Notes under the pieces: generated by a model
The model's database searches: none
What the model saw: the letters and a program-made list of their open reading frames with translations, nothing else
What the model was told of the DNA's origin: nothing
Shown: positions 43,865 through 53,925 of the stretch, in pieces
Position numbering within the stretch: the stretch's first letter is position 1
How the letters are laid out: each line of letters begins with the position of its first letter
NCBI GenBank assembly: GCA_030604405.1
Contig: JAUVVY010000017.1
Location: 30,242 to 94,241 of the forward strand
Source: a bacterium
GTDB taxonomy: Bacteria > Armatimonadota > Zipacnadia > Zipacnadales > UBA11051
Direction: 5' to 3'
Length of the DNA: 64,000 nucleotides
Position numbers and translations under genes: made by a program

Positions 43865-46105
43865 TTATTCGAATTGCCGTTGATTGACGTCAAAAGCAAT
43901 AGTTTCGCCCTCTCGATCCTGTTCAGCATACGTTATCCTGAGAATCAGCTTGCCACCCTGGAAGTCAATCAGCTCCAAGGAGGCGTTCGCTTGCGCCAGC
44001 AATTCTGGCAGCGCTTTTTTCGCGCTTTCGACGAGAGTCTCGCGCTCTGAGGTGTTCTTGTCTATTCGAACAATGCGCCTGTCGTAGGAGGCGTAGATAT
44101 GCTCCAGCACATAGATGTAGGCCTGATCTTCAAACTGCCGCGCTGAGAAGACGTTATCCCTGGCATTCATGATCTGGTGGTTCTTCTGCGCATCTTCGAA
44201 TATAGGCAGCGCCCGGCCATCCATGGACGTGGCTTCGACATTGAAGTACTTGAGGATGGTGGGAAGAATGTCCACTGTCCTGCCGTAAGGGAGCTCAATA
44301 TGCTTGATGCCCGGGCCATGAAACATGATCGGCACAAGCGACGCATGTAGATTGAGGCTGCCGTGGCTTCCCGACAGGACGTGCTTGGCGACGTAGTATG
44401 GCGCAAAGTCCCAGCCATCGCTGGCGACTATGTGCATAGCGGCGGAGTTCTCGTTCTCGAACGAATTCGCCACGCGTTTCAGGCCATCCGGGTAGTGCTC
44501 CAGGTACGTCAGTTCGATCCACTGCTGATCGGTCAGCCACGAGCCGCTACGGACATGCGGACCGATCGCGGGGTTGTTGGTATAACCGAGAGGGTCCTGC
44601 CCGGCGACAATGACATAGCGGAACTCCGTCGTGCCGTTGGCCTCGCGCTCAGTGAACTGTCCCTGGCCGGCTTTGGAGTAAACGTTGAAGACATGATGCT
44701 CAGGGTTGGTGAAGATCAGACCGATGCCCGGCGAATAGTCAATCAGTCTCTGGATGATATTAACATTGGTGCCGCCGACGTGATAGTCTTTCAGCATCTC
44801 ATCGGTCGGTCGAATGGCCCAGCTTTTCTCAACAACATTGCCCTGCGCGTCCTTCCTTTGTCCCTTAACGTAGACGAGAGCGTCGCTGTTGCCGCCCCAG
44901 AGCGATACCGCATCATAAACACGAGCGAACTTGTCTTTTCGCGCCACATAGAAGTTGGCTTCGAAACTTCCCCAGGCCGGAACCATGGTCCACTTGAGAG
45001 ACTGGAAAACCTCAAAGCGCAGGTCGTGCATCAGGTTGTCAATGGTGAGGTGATGATGCACGTTCTCCATACCGTGGTCTGAGCACAGGACGAAGAGGGT
45101 TTTGTCGTATATGCCCTTTCGCTTGTATAGCTCGATGATATCGCCGACGAGCTTATCAACTCTCAGGTATGTGGCGACGGACCTCTGGTCATCGAGGGGC
45201 GCGTTGTGGGTCTCGTGGTCGATGCTGGGCAGCGTCATCACGACAATGCGCGGAATCCGAGGGCCGCCGGAGTACTTGCCCAGGAAGGCAGTAGCATTGA
45301 TAACCTGAGACGCACACGTGACAACCAGCTCATCATCAACCGGCGTCGGAACATACAGAGAACAGCCGCGATGAACGATCTGCAGCACTACGAGAGAACG
45401 CACCCGCGGGAAATACTCGCAAAGAGTCTTGACCTGCTTTGAGAGCTGTCTGCTCAGCTCCAGGATACCGAGGCCGATGTAGGAAATGTGGCGCGGGCCG
45501 GATGGCCGGAACTGTCTTTGGCCCATCACACCGGTGCGCCGGGGATAGGACCCCGTCATGATGCCCGTGTGAGCGGGGATACTGGACGAGGGCCAGACGG
45601 AGATCCCGTTGGCCGTGAAAGCGCCCTCGTTGATGAAGTAGCGAGAGATGTTGGGAAGATTGCGGCTGATGGTGGTCGCGTATTGTGTTTCGTCATCAAT
45701 GCCTTTCATTAGCAGCTCTTCGGCCTGGTGGAGGTTGGCTCCGTCAGGGATGATGACTGCCAGGTAACGGTCTTGCAGGGGCAACTGGCCGTTGTCCGCG
45801 GCGAAGCGGATGGTCGTAGCGCCCCCCCCCACGAACACAAAAGCAGCGGCGCAGAACAGGAGCAGCAGAGCGACGATCCGCAGGCAATTGCAGATCCTGG
45901 ACCTTCCCCTCCGCCACAGGCGAGCAACGCCCCATAGCAGCAGGCACAGGACCGCTGTCAGCAGGAACACGGCCAGGAACAGTATCATGCCGAATACTCC
46001 AGCACCTGTGACAAGGGGAATCAGCAGCGACATGATGAAGAGCGCTGCCCAAGACAGCAACAACCATCGGACGCTTGTGCCGGGACGTTGGTTGGGTGGT
46101 CGCAT
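43865..46105 (-). CDS. Membrane-anchored alkaline-phosphatase-superfamily phosphodiesterase
   Basis: A 746-aa protein with three N-terminal membrane helices (about 12-30, 35-57 and 67-90) and a large extracytoplasmic type I phosphodiesterase domain. The nucleophile region is SSSIPAHTGIMTG; metal-site motifs are LPSIDHETH, CSDHGME and HASLVPIMFHGPG. ATG 46105 follows GGGAGGC. Members cleave phosphodiesters or transfer phospho-groups at the cell surface. The long central insert (about 330-560) is unusual. Confidence 0.85.
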   Translation of the reverse strand: MRPPNQRPGTSVRWLLLSWAALFIMSLLIPLVTGAGVFGMILFLAVFLLTAVLCLLLWGVARLWRRGRSRICNCLRIVALLLLFCAAAFVFVGGGATTIRFAADNGQLPLQDRYLAVIIPDGANLHQAEELLMKGIDDETQYATTISRNLPNISRYFINEGAFTANGISVWPSSSIPAHTGIMTGSYPRRTGVMGQRQFRPSGPRHISYIGLGILELSRQLSKQVKTLCEYFPRVRSLVVLQIVHRGCSLYVPTPVDDELVVTCASQVINATAFLGKYSGGPRIPRIVVMTLPSIDHETHNAPLDDQRSVATYLRVDKLVGDIIELYKRKGIYDKTLFVLCSDHGMENVHHHLTIDNLMHDLRFEVFQSLKWTMVPAWGSFEANFYVARKDKFARVYDAVSLWGGNSDALVYVKGQRKDAQGNVVEKSWAIRPTDEMLKDYHVGGTNVNIIQRLIDYSPGIGLIFTNPEHHVFNVYSKAGQGQFTEREANGTTEFRYVIVAGQDPLGYTNNPAIGPHVRSGSWLTDQQWIELTYLEHYPDGLKRVANSFENENSAAMHIVASDGWDFAPYYVAKHVLSGSHGSLNLHASLVPIMFHGPGIKHIELPYGRTVDILPTILKYFNVEATSMDGRALPIFEDAQKNHQIMNARDNVFSARQFEDQAYIYVLEHIYASYDRRIVRIDKNTSERETLVESAKKALPELLAQANASLELIDFQGGKLILRITYAEQDREGETIAFDVNQRQFE

Positions 46106-46328
46106 CTTCAAGCCTCCCGTTCTGATTGAATGGAGTCCGCGAAGGACATACCTGCAAACTTCGTTGCGACAGGCCATTGTTCCTGCGAAGGACTTCGCGG
46201 GCCAAGCCGCCTCGCGCAATCATCCTCATTCTGGCACACAACCGCATTGACATCTGCCCCCCGCTGATATAGTCTGTGGCAGGTTTGCAGCAGTCTGGTG
46301 AATGCGAAGTCGGCTGGAGGAGCAACCA

Positions 46329-49300
46329 ATGACTCGGACCAACGTCAAATGTCATCACAAGAAGCAGGCTGTCGTTGTTTTGGCCGTTATCGGAATGCTG
46401 TGGGTCAATCCGGCGGCGGCCAAGTCCTCGGCGACGTACTTCACGCCTCAACGGCTGGACACGATACGCCACAACTGCGAGCAGTACGCATGGGCGGCCA
46501 AGCAGCGAGATGACACTGTCGAGGCTGTCAAGCCGTGGATGGAACTGTCGGATCAGGAACTGTGGCAGATGGTGCCGGGCCAATGCGTGCCGCGCAATGT
46601 TTACGTCAATAAGGAGATCGGTTGCCCGGTATGCGGCAGTGACAAGTTCAAGAAGAGCGGGGGCTGGGAATACGACCTCTTCGAACGCCCCTGGAAGGTA
46701 ACATGCAAGCTGTGCGGCACCGTGTTTCCGAAGAACGATTTTGGGAAGTACCATTCCAGCGGGCTGAACGAACACGGTGTTTTTGATCCTGATAAGGCCG
46801 ACAGGAGCCTGCTCTTCAATGCCGAACACCCGAACCCCCGGGATCCGCTTCACAAGCAGTATGTAGATGACGGCCTGGGCTGGAGCGACGAAAACGGCGC
46901 ACGCTTCTGGTTCGTCGCGACGTACACCGAGTGGGGCCTGTGGCGCAAGATCGGGTCGGCCATCAGCGGCCTGTCGTGGGCCTACGCGTACACGGGCGAC
47001 AAGCAATACGCACACAAGGCGACCGTCCTGCTGGATCGGGTGGCGGACGTGTACCCCGATATGGACAAGTCCTTCTGGGTGGAGCCGGCGCTCAAGAGGA
47101 CCACCGGTAAGATCCTCGATCACACCTGGGAAAACGGGTTCGTCGGCGGCAACATGGTCTATCCCTACGACATCATTCACGATGCAATCGGCGACGACCC
47201 CGAACTAGTCGAGTTCCTTGCCACGCAAGCACAGAAATATCATCTTCCCAACCCGAAGAATTCGGCCGACCTGATCCGAAAGAACATCGAGGACAACCTG
47301 GTCAGAGAAATGCTCCTGTCTGTCCAGGAGGGAATCATCCGGGGCAACACGGGCATGCACGAGCGTAGCCTGGCCTTCTGCGCCATTGCACTGGGCGACA
47401 CACCCGATGTCCGTCGGGCCATCGAGTGGATCTTCGCCGATGACGGCAATGGCCTTGAACGCACCGTTAGCGACAGGATTGACAGAGACGGGGTCGGCGG
47501 CGAGGGAGCGCCCGGCTATTCCCTGAGCTGGTGCTGGAATCTCGGGTACTTCGCAACACTGCTGCATGACTATGGCAAGGCGCCGCCCGAGTACAACCTG
47601 ATGACCAATCCCAAGTTCGGCAGCATGATGCGGGCCGGAATGCGCCTGATCTGCCTGGACAGATTCACCCCCAACATCGGGGATTCGGGCGGGAGCGGCA
47701 ATCTGCACATGATTCTTCCCCGCGTCCCCCTACTGGTACAGTTTTTCCGGGTCTCGAAGAACAGCTCCGTCGCCGAAGCTATCTATTTCAAGACCGGGGG
47801 AGATGTGTCAGGCCTCCATTACGGCATTACGCAGAAGGAGCCGGAGAGCATTCAGCAAGAAGTCATGCAGGTCAGCGGCAAGCATGTCGGCGGAGAGTTC
47901 AGAAGCGAGAATCTCGCCGGCTACGGGCTGTGCAAACTGCAGAGCGGCCAGCGTGGCAAGAACAATGGCCGCTGCCTGTGGATCAGCTACGGCAGGAATC
48001 TTGGCCCTCATCCTCACCAGGACCGCCTGGGCATCGGATTGGTGTCCAAGGGGCTTGACCTGGCGCCGGAGATGGGCTACCCGGAGTTCACCGGCGGTTG
48101 GCCCAAACGCCACAATTGGACCAACCAGGCCATCAGCCACAACACCGTAGTGGTGGACGCAGCAAGGCAGAAGGGCAGCTTCTCGGGCGGCGTCCATTTC
48201 TTCAAGACATCCAAGGAGATAGACGTAGCCGACCTGACCAGCGAGCAGATCTACGACCAGTGCGATCGGTTCCGTCGCCAAGTTAGCTTGATTGACGTAT
48301 CGGAGGACGACTCTTACGCCATCGACATCTTCCGCGTTCGCGGAGGCAGCAGCCATATCTACAGTTTCCATGGACCCGAAGGCTCCGTGAAGGTCGCCGG
48401 CCTCGAGCTGGTCAAGCAGGAACAGGGAACCTACGCCGGGCTCGACTTTCCCTATCCCGAACGAGGCAAGGGCCCAACGAAGGGAGCACCGGGCATCTTG
48501 CAGTATCTCGATAACGTCGAGCGCGACTCCGATCCCCCGCAGGCCTTCACGATTGACTGGAATGTGGTGGACACGTGGGGATATCTCAAGGGCGCGGACC
48601 GTGACATCCACCTGAGATTCCACATGCTTGGCAAGCATGGCGAGGTGGCCCTGGCACGCGGCTATCCTCCCGAGAAGCAGCAGAATCCCCAATGGGTCCA
48701 ATACGTCCTGGCCAAGAACGAAGCAACGCAGCCCGTGGATTCAACATTCGTGGCCGTTGTAGAGCCGTACGAGAACGAACCGTTGCTCAGGAATGTCACG
48801 CGGCTGCCTGTCGTGAGCCGCGTCGAGCCGCCGGCTGCTGCAGAAGGCGCCAGCATCCCCGACGCGTCCGCGGTGGCAGTCAAAGCCGTCACGGCCGACG
48901 GAAAAACCGACTACCTCTACAGCACACTTGATCCGGAAGCGACGTGCTCGGTGGACGGCAAAATCGAGATGAAAGGGGAGTACTGTTTCGCGCGATTTGA
49001 GGCTGACGAACTGACCACGCTGTCGCTGATCAACACTGCGGCGTTCTCGGGCGGCGGCATTAGCATAACACTGCGCAGTCCCTCCTGGAAAGGACAGATC
49101 GTTGCCATGGACCGGCAAATGGATGATGATAACACGCTTACCGTTACGCCGGCACTCCCGACCGATGGGAGCCTTGATGGGCAGTGGATAATCATAGACA
49201 ACGACGGGGAGCGCAATGCCGCCTACGAGATCAAGCAGGTCCGTCCCGGGCCGACCGCCGATCGCAGTGTCGTCTCTCTGGGAGACGTCACGTTTATTCG

Positions 49301-50117
49301 CACGATGCGCAAGCCGAAGGCCGAAAAGCTAGCGCCGGAAAGCCAGTGGGGGCCGACCGAGTTCATCTCCCAGCTCGACAACCTCGGTCTGAAGTATCTC
49401 TCCTTCGAGGCTGAGGAGGTGTGGAACGGCGGCTTTGGGGCCAAAGTCAAGTCCGGCCAGGCCCCGTACATCGGCCAGTTCTCGGGTGATGTGGCAATCC
49501 GCGCGGTCATAAGCGGTCGGTTCACCTTCTACTTCGAAGACATTCCCGTCGGCAGATACGACATCTGGGCGCTCGGCAACTCCCCGGGCAACGCCTCATC
49601 AGTTTTCGCGCGCGTCCAAGATGCTCGCGGCCTCATCAAAGGCGCGTCCATTCCACCGATATCACCACGAGAGATGAACCAGACCTACTGGAGCAAGATC
49701 CTCGACGACTTCGAGGTCGTTGACACGCGCAGGATACGCCTGAGAATCTCTGATGCCAGTGGCAGGGGTGGATGGGACGACAGCATTGACCGGTTTGTGT
49801 TGCTCTCACACGATGCTCCCGTTCCGGTCAAGGCGCAGTCCGAACAGAGCGACGACCAGGAGGAGGGCGCTGGACCTTATACATACAATTTCGAAACCAG
49901 CGCGGCGTTTGTCATCCCCGGTCACTTCTATCTCAGGAAAACCGGCGCGGACCGCTACGAGATCGCCACGACCAGTGCCTTCGAGATCGTCTCGGAAAAG
50001 GGTCTCGTCGGCCTGGCGGAAAGCCAGAATCAGGCCCTGCCGGCAAGCAGCAAAATCACCATCGGCCTGGAGGCGACCAGGGCAGGGAATATCGTGCTGG
50101 CAATCAAGAACCGATAA
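46329..50117 (+). CDS. Large secreted heparinase II/III-type polysaccharide lyase
   Basis: A 1262-aa protein with a signal peptide (to about residue 32, VNPAAA). After a C-x2-C/C-x2-C pair (about 96-132) comes an (alpha/alpha) barrel, then the heparinase II/III C-terminal beta-sandwich around WISYGRNLGPHPHQDRLGI and NHNTV-like SHNTVVVDAARQ, where catalytic His and Tyr residues normally lie. The last ~400 residues are extra beta domains. GGAGGAG precedes ATG 46329. Likely depolymerises a uronic-acid polysaccharide. Confidence 0.85.
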   Translation: MTRTNVKCHHKKQAVVVLAVIGMLWVNPAAAKSSATYFTPQRLDTIRHNCEQYAWAAKQRDDTVEAVKPWMELSDQELWQMVPGQCVPRNVYVNKEIGCPVCGSDKFKKSGGWEYDLFERPWKVTCKLCGTVFPKNDFGKYHSSGLNEHGVFDPDKADRSLLFNAEHPNPRDPLHKQYVDDGLGWSDENGARFWFVATYTEWGLWRKIGSAISGLSWAYAYTGDKQYAHKATVLLDRVADVYPDMDKSFWVEPALKRTTGKILDHTWENGFVGGNMVYPYDIIHDAIGDDPELVEFLATQAQKYHLPNPKNSADLIRKNIEDNLVREMLLSVQEGIIRGNTGMHERSLAFCAIALGDTPDVRRAIEWIFADDGNGLERTVSDRIDRDGVGGEGAPGYSLSWCWNLGYFATLLHDYGKAPPEYNLMTNPKFGSMMRAGMRLICLDRFTPNIGDSGGSGNLHMILPRVPLLVQFFRVSKNSSVAEAIYFKTGGDVSGLHYGITQKEPESIQQEVMQVSGKHVGGEFRSENLAGYGLCKLQSGQRGKNNGRCLWISYGRNLGPHPHQDRLGIGLVSKGLDLAPEMGYPEFTGGWPKRHNWTNQAISHNTVVVDAARQKGSFSGGVHFFKTSKEIDVADLTSEQIYDQCDRFRRQVSLIDVSEDDSYAIDIFRVRGGSSHIYSFHGPEGSVKVAGLELVKQEQGTYAGLDFPYPERGKGPTKGAPGILQYLDNVERDSDPPQAFTIDWNVVDTWGYLKGADRDIHLRFHMLGKHGEVALARGYPPEKQQNPQWVQYVLAKNEATQPVDSTFVAVVEPYENEPLLRNVTRLPVVSRVEPPAAAEGASIPDASAVAVKAVTADGKTDYLYSTLDPEATCSVDGKIEMKGEYCFARFEADELTTLSLINTAAFSGGGISITLRSPSWKGQIVAMDRQMDDDNTLTVTPALPTDGSLDGQWIIIDNDGERNAAYEIKQVRPGPTADRSVVSLGDVTFIRTMRKPKAEKLAPESQWGPTEFISQLDNLGLKYLSFEAEEVWNGGFGAKVKSGQAPYIGQFSGDVAIRAVISGRFTFYFEDIPVGRYDIWALGNSPGNASSVFARVQDARGLIKGASIPPISPREMNQTYWSKILDDFEVVDTRRIRLRISDASGRGGWDDSIDRFVLLSHDAPVPVKAQSEQSDDQEEGAGPYTYNFETSAAFVIPGHFYLRKTGADRYEIATTSAFEIVSEKGLVGLAESQNQALPASSKITIGLEATRAGNIVLAIKNR

Positions 50118-50334
50118 ACGGCTCGGACGGGGGTATGACTGCCTTGCGCTGAGCTGATGTCGCGAGTCGCAGCGGCTTGGAGGGAGCCGCCGCAGGATCC
50201 ACAAAGTCCGCAGCCACAGCGGGGGGTTGCTGCCCAGGCTTGTGCGGGCCAGACCCAGTGATTGACCCTGTCCTTCCCGAGAACTCGTATCAGCCACATT
50301 GTGATCCGCACTCGGCGTTTGCTCCGCGAGGCCC
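50118..50334. other. Intergenic region between convergent genes
   Basis: It shows no gene and only weak GC-rich hairpins (AGCGGCTTGGAGGGAGCCGC type near 50170-50192), which may act as a terminator. Confidence 0.3.
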
Positions 50335-51765
50335 TCACTGTTGCTCGGTCTGTTGCTCGGTTCCAGTGATCTTGGCCGCCCACATCAGCGCGTTGCGCAC
50401 CATCCGCCGCGTCTCCCCGGAACCCTCGGGGTGTCCGCTGAACGCAACCACCCGGCCCTCGCCGTACTGCTTCGCGATTACATTCACGAACGTCGGCAGC
50501 GGCGCCTTGCCCACATCAAAGATGACTACGGGGACCTCGTCTGAACCCTCCTTGATGACGAACAGCGGCCCGCTCGCGTGCGGGAACAGGACCTTGCGGG
50601 GGATGTCGTAGCCTTCGGTAATCGGGTGCTGCTTCAGCTTCGCCCAGACCCGCCCGCGCACCCCGAACGGGTACAGTTCGACATCAATCAGCCCGTATTT
50701 GGCTGCGCCGACAGCGCCTCCGCATATCCCGACGTAGCCGCCGCCCTCCTGCACGTACTTGCGCAGCGCCTCGGCGTTGGCGTCGTCGAGGCGCAGGCCG
50801 CCACCGCCACCGACAAAGAGCACATCATACTGGCTGAGGTCCACAGTCGCCAGGTCGGTCTCATGGATCGGCTCCGGCACCGGCACGCGCAGCGTTTCGA
50901 ACACCTTGTCCGGCCAGTTCAACAGCGACTGGTAGCGACCGTGCAGCATCCCGATCTTCCTGTGGTTGAACAGCAGGTCGGTTCGCTCTTGCTCTCTGGC
51001 GTCGTCCTGCGCGATCCGCTCCCTAAGCGCCGTGGTCTTCTCCTCCAGCGCTTTGTCGCCGTTCTCATACAGTGCCTTCACCTGGCCCCGCGTCAAGGCC
51101 CGGTTATAGACCACCACCTCATCAACCAGGGCGTTGGCAAAGAGCCCCTCCTCCGGCGATTTGCAGCCTATCCTGAGGAACTCGGGCATCTCAATTGCCT
51201 GGTAGCCGCACGGGTAGCCCGACTCAACGCCGTTGAAGTACAGTTTCAACCCTGACATCTCCGGGTCTGTAGTCTCCCAGGTGACGGCGATGTGTCGCCA
51301 GGCATCCTGCGCCCATCCCCAGCCGTAGCGCCTGTGCTTCTTGCTGCCGGCCCACATTATCACCTGCGCGGACAACTCCACGTGGTAGAACTTGAGCTCA
51401 ATGCCGCCGGATCCATCGTCCTTCAGGAACTGGAGGTAGTAATGGTCCTCCATCTCCGTCGCGGGATTGGCGGCCTTGATCCAGAGCTCCATGGTGCCTG
51501 ATTTCAGGTTAAACGCCGGCAACCCGCGATACTCCACGCAGCCGCTCTCCGTGAAATCCGCCGCCTTTCCCACCTTCCCGTCCGCGTACTTCATGGCTTC
51601 AGCGCCGCTCACGGTCACCTCCACACCCTCTGCCACCGCCTCCGCGCTGTCGCTGAAACCTATGTGCAGCAGTGGTGCAAACTCCGGCTGCTCCGCCGCA
51701 CTCAGCGCCGCCACGCCGATCAGCGTGATGGCCGACATAACCGCAGCCTGGCAGATAGCTCGCAT
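50335..51765 (-). CDS. Secreted LamG domain plus glutamine-amidotransferase-like domain
   Basis: A 476-aa protein with a signal peptide (ending SAAEQ), a concanavalin-like LamG domain (about 35-225: FNLKSGTMELWIKA, WRHIAVTW, LVDEVVVYNRAL), a helical linker, and a C-terminal flavodoxin-like domain (about 270-465) with QYDVLFVGGGGG and the nucleophile-elbow-like GICGGAVG, as in biotin-ligase N-domain/class I amidotransferase folds. It probably binds glycans outside the cell; catalysis is uncertain. It follows the lyase gene convergently. Confidence 0.75.
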   Translation of the reverse strand: MRAICQAAVMSAITLIGVAALSAAEQPEFAPLLHIGFSDSAEAVAEGVEVTVSGAEAMKYADGKVGKAADFTESGCVEYRGLPAFNLKSGTMELWIKAANPATEMEDHYYLQFLKDDGSGGIELKFYHVELSAQVIMWAGSKKHRRYGWGWAQDAWRHIAVTWETTDPEMSGLKLYFNGVESGYPCGYQAIEMPEFLRIGCKSPEEGLFANALVDEVVVYNRALTRGQVKALYENGDKALEEKTTALRERIAQDDAREQERTDLLFNHRKIGMLHGRYQSLLNWPDKVFETLRVPVPEPIHETDLATVDLSQYDVLFVGGGGGLRLDDANAEALRKYVQEGGGYVGICGGAVGAAKYGLIDVELYPFGVRGRVWAKLKQHPITEGYDIPRKVLFPHASGPLFVIKEGSDEVPVVIFDVGKAPLPTFVNVIAKQYGEGRVVAFSGHPEGSGETRRMVRNALMWAAKITGTEQQTEQQ

Positions 51766-52000
51766 AGGGAGACCTCCTCTGGGCTAGATACTATGCGCCA
51801 TTCTCCAAATTACTCTGGCCGATTACTATTCTCCACCAGTCCACATCTTTACCTGCCTGATCATGGCAGCCCGGCTCCTGGGGTTAAACTGACTGCAGAT
51901 CCGCATCGCCGGCAAGGGTGGGCGGCCTGGGCGTGTTTTCTGCCGGAGTCTGGCGCAGCGAGTCTCACCAGGGGCATGACCCCGGCCCCCAACGCAGCGA

Positions 52001-53539
52001 TCAGGGATGGTCGGTGCCCTGCCAGTCCGGACTGGGGAGATCCGACCGGACAGGATCGGGCTCATAGGGCACGAACTGCAGCGAATACAGATCGGCGTCG
52101 CGGATCAGGAAGCGCAATCGCACCGGCCGACCCTCGAGCGCCCGCAGGTCCCCGCCGCGGTCCTTCCAGCGGACGATGTGGCGCAGGCTGTCTCCAAGGA
52201 TCGGCGGGCAGTCGTCAACCCGATAGCCCTCGATGGGATCGCCCGCGGCGTCCTGCAACTCCACCCGGATGCTTCCCGCGGCGGAGGTTTCGAAGTTGAG
52301 CGCGAGGTTGCCGCCGGCAAAGAGAATCGGGTGGGTGAGCACTTCGCCGCCGGAGCGCGGGGCGTTGATGGAGACAAATCCGTCTATGCGCAGGGCGTAG
52401 CGGCGGACGCTGGCGCAGGTTCCCTCCCAGTAGCCTTCGGTTGCGTACAGGCTGAGTTCATCGGGCGCGTCCTCGGTGTCCGCAGGTGTCTCGACCATTC
52501 CCCAGAAGACAAAGTTGTCACCATAGACCCAACTGCCCTTGCGGCGCGGCCCTGGACGGATGAAGGCCTCCGGCCAGCGGTGGAAAGTCCGGCCGTCGCG
52601 GCTGGTCATGAAGACCGCGTCGGTGACCGCTGTGCCGTAGCGCGGGTGCGACTGGGCCCGGGACAGGCGCTCGTCCAGTTCGGGCAGTTCGAGAATGGGG
52701 TCAGACCAGCCCCGGTCCACATAGCGCAAGGGGAAGCCCATGAGGATATGCGGTGCGCGGTAGTACGGCTGGACCTGGTTGGTGTAAAGCTGCTCTTCCG
52801 GGCAGCCGGTATAGGTGAGCCACTCCGGCTCGGGGAAGCGCAGTATGTCCGGTGAACAGGAGGTCATGATCCCGCGCCTCTCGTCACGGAACTCGCGGTG
52901 GTATTCGCGGTACATTCCGAGCGTGGGATCCCAGAACGCGAGGTTCTGAGAGTCGAAGGCACCCTGCGTGACAGCAGGCTGGGGGCTCATCAAGGAGAAG
53001 CGGATCCCATCGCCGGACTTGAACACGTACAGGCCACGCGGCTTGCTGCCAACGATGATGGTCTTGTAGCGCTCATCCGCCGGGCAGTCCGGATTGTGGT
53101 CTTTGAAGGTAGCGGTGTGTGCCGGATCCCCGCCGATCTCTTCCAGAAACTCGGGAGTGAGGATAATGTTGTTGGCCCGCGACCCCTGGAACTCGAAGAG
53201 TTCGACTTCCGGTCGCCGCCAGTGGATTCCGTCGTCGCTCTCGGCGTAACACAGGTACGGGGGGTGATCCTCCACTGCTTGCGCCGGCGGGCCACTGTTG
53301 CGGTAGTGAAGTCCATGGTAGTACATCCGGCAGACCGGCCCGTCCCGGAAGACCGACTGGTAGCCGCAGGCATTGCCCTCCCAGGGAGCATCAGTGTTGA
53401 AGACGATCTGGCGACGCTCGGGACGGTGGAGCCGCAGGGACGCTCCGCCTCCAAGCGAAGCGATCAGGAAGTCATCCACGAACAACTCGAGTCGCGATCC
53501 GATGTCGGCAGGCTGCTGAGTGTGCGAAGACGTGGCCAT
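52001..53539 (-). CDS. Five-bladed beta-propeller glycosidase-like protein
   Basis: A 512-aa protein starting with LELFVDDFLIA, followed by GH32/GH43-like blade strands (CRMYYHGLHYRN, YLCYAESDDGIHWRRPEVEL, NIILTPEF) and a C-terminal sandwich (ALNFETSAAGSIRVELQD). No signal peptide is seen. GGAGGTG precedes ATG 53539. Related proteins are common in polysaccharide loci of Planctomycetota and Armatimonadota, but their activity is poorly known. Confidence 0.7.
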   Translation of the reverse strand: MATSSHTQQPADIGSRLELFVDDFLIASLGGGASLRLHRPERRQIVFNTDAPWEGNACGYQSVFRDGPVCRMYYHGLHYRNSGPPAQAVEDHPPYLCYAESDDGIHWRRPEVELFEFQGSRANNIILTPEFLEEIGGDPAHTATFKDHNPDCPADERYKTIIVGSKPRGLYVFKSGDGIRFSLMSPQPAVTQGAFDSQNLAFWDPTLGMYREYHREFRDERRGIMTSCSPDILRFPEPEWLTYTGCPEEQLYTNQVQPYYRAPHILMGFPLRYVDRGWSDPILELPELDERLSRAQSHPRYGTAVTDAVFMTSRDGRTFHRWPEAFIRPGPRRKGSWVYGDNFVFWGMVETPADTEDAPDELSLYATEGYWEGTCASVRRYALRIDGFVSINAPRSGGEVLTHPILFAGGNLALNFETSAAGSIRVELQDAAGDPIEGYRVDDCPPILGDSLRHIVRWKDRGGDLRALEGRPVRLRFLIRDADLYSLQFVPYEPDPVRSDLPSPDWQGTDHP

Positions 53540-53647
53540 GTAAGATGCACCTCCGGGCGCCGGAGATTGCTCCGGCTGAGTATGACGTGCCATAGGCCGA
53601 CGCTCTCTGGAGCGACGGCGGCCTGTGGACTATTCTCGGCCGGACGG

Positions 53648-53797
53648 TCACTGCCCTGCAACGGCTTCCGACCCGCCGGGGCTGCTATGGAACAGTTGGT
53701 TGACCTCCTGATAGTTCTCGATATGCACCAGGCCGTCTCTTATCTCGTTGCGGCAGAGACGACGCAATGCGCGCTTAGAGCATTTGGTACAAACCAC
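53648..53797 (-). CDS. Possible small C-x2-C protein
   Basis: A 49-codon frame from GTG 53797 reads VVCTKCSKRALRRLCRN and on to a polar tail, which looks protein-like. No ribosome site is obvious and the longer frame to 53905 is poor. It could be a remnant. The rest of 53540-53925 holds the divergent promoters of the propeller and oxidoreductase genes. Confidence 0.25.
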   Translation of the reverse strand: MVCTKCSKRALRRLCRNEIRDGLVHIENYQEVNQLFHSSPGGSEAVAGQ

Positions 53798-53925
53798 TCC
53801 AACCGGCGCTGAAGGCCGCTTCGGCGATCGGTTTGACTCACTCCTCAAACATGTTATCATGCCCACAAGCAGGAGTGACGGATGGCTCCACTGAAACAGA
53901 AGCATAATCAGAGAGGTGAGAACTG

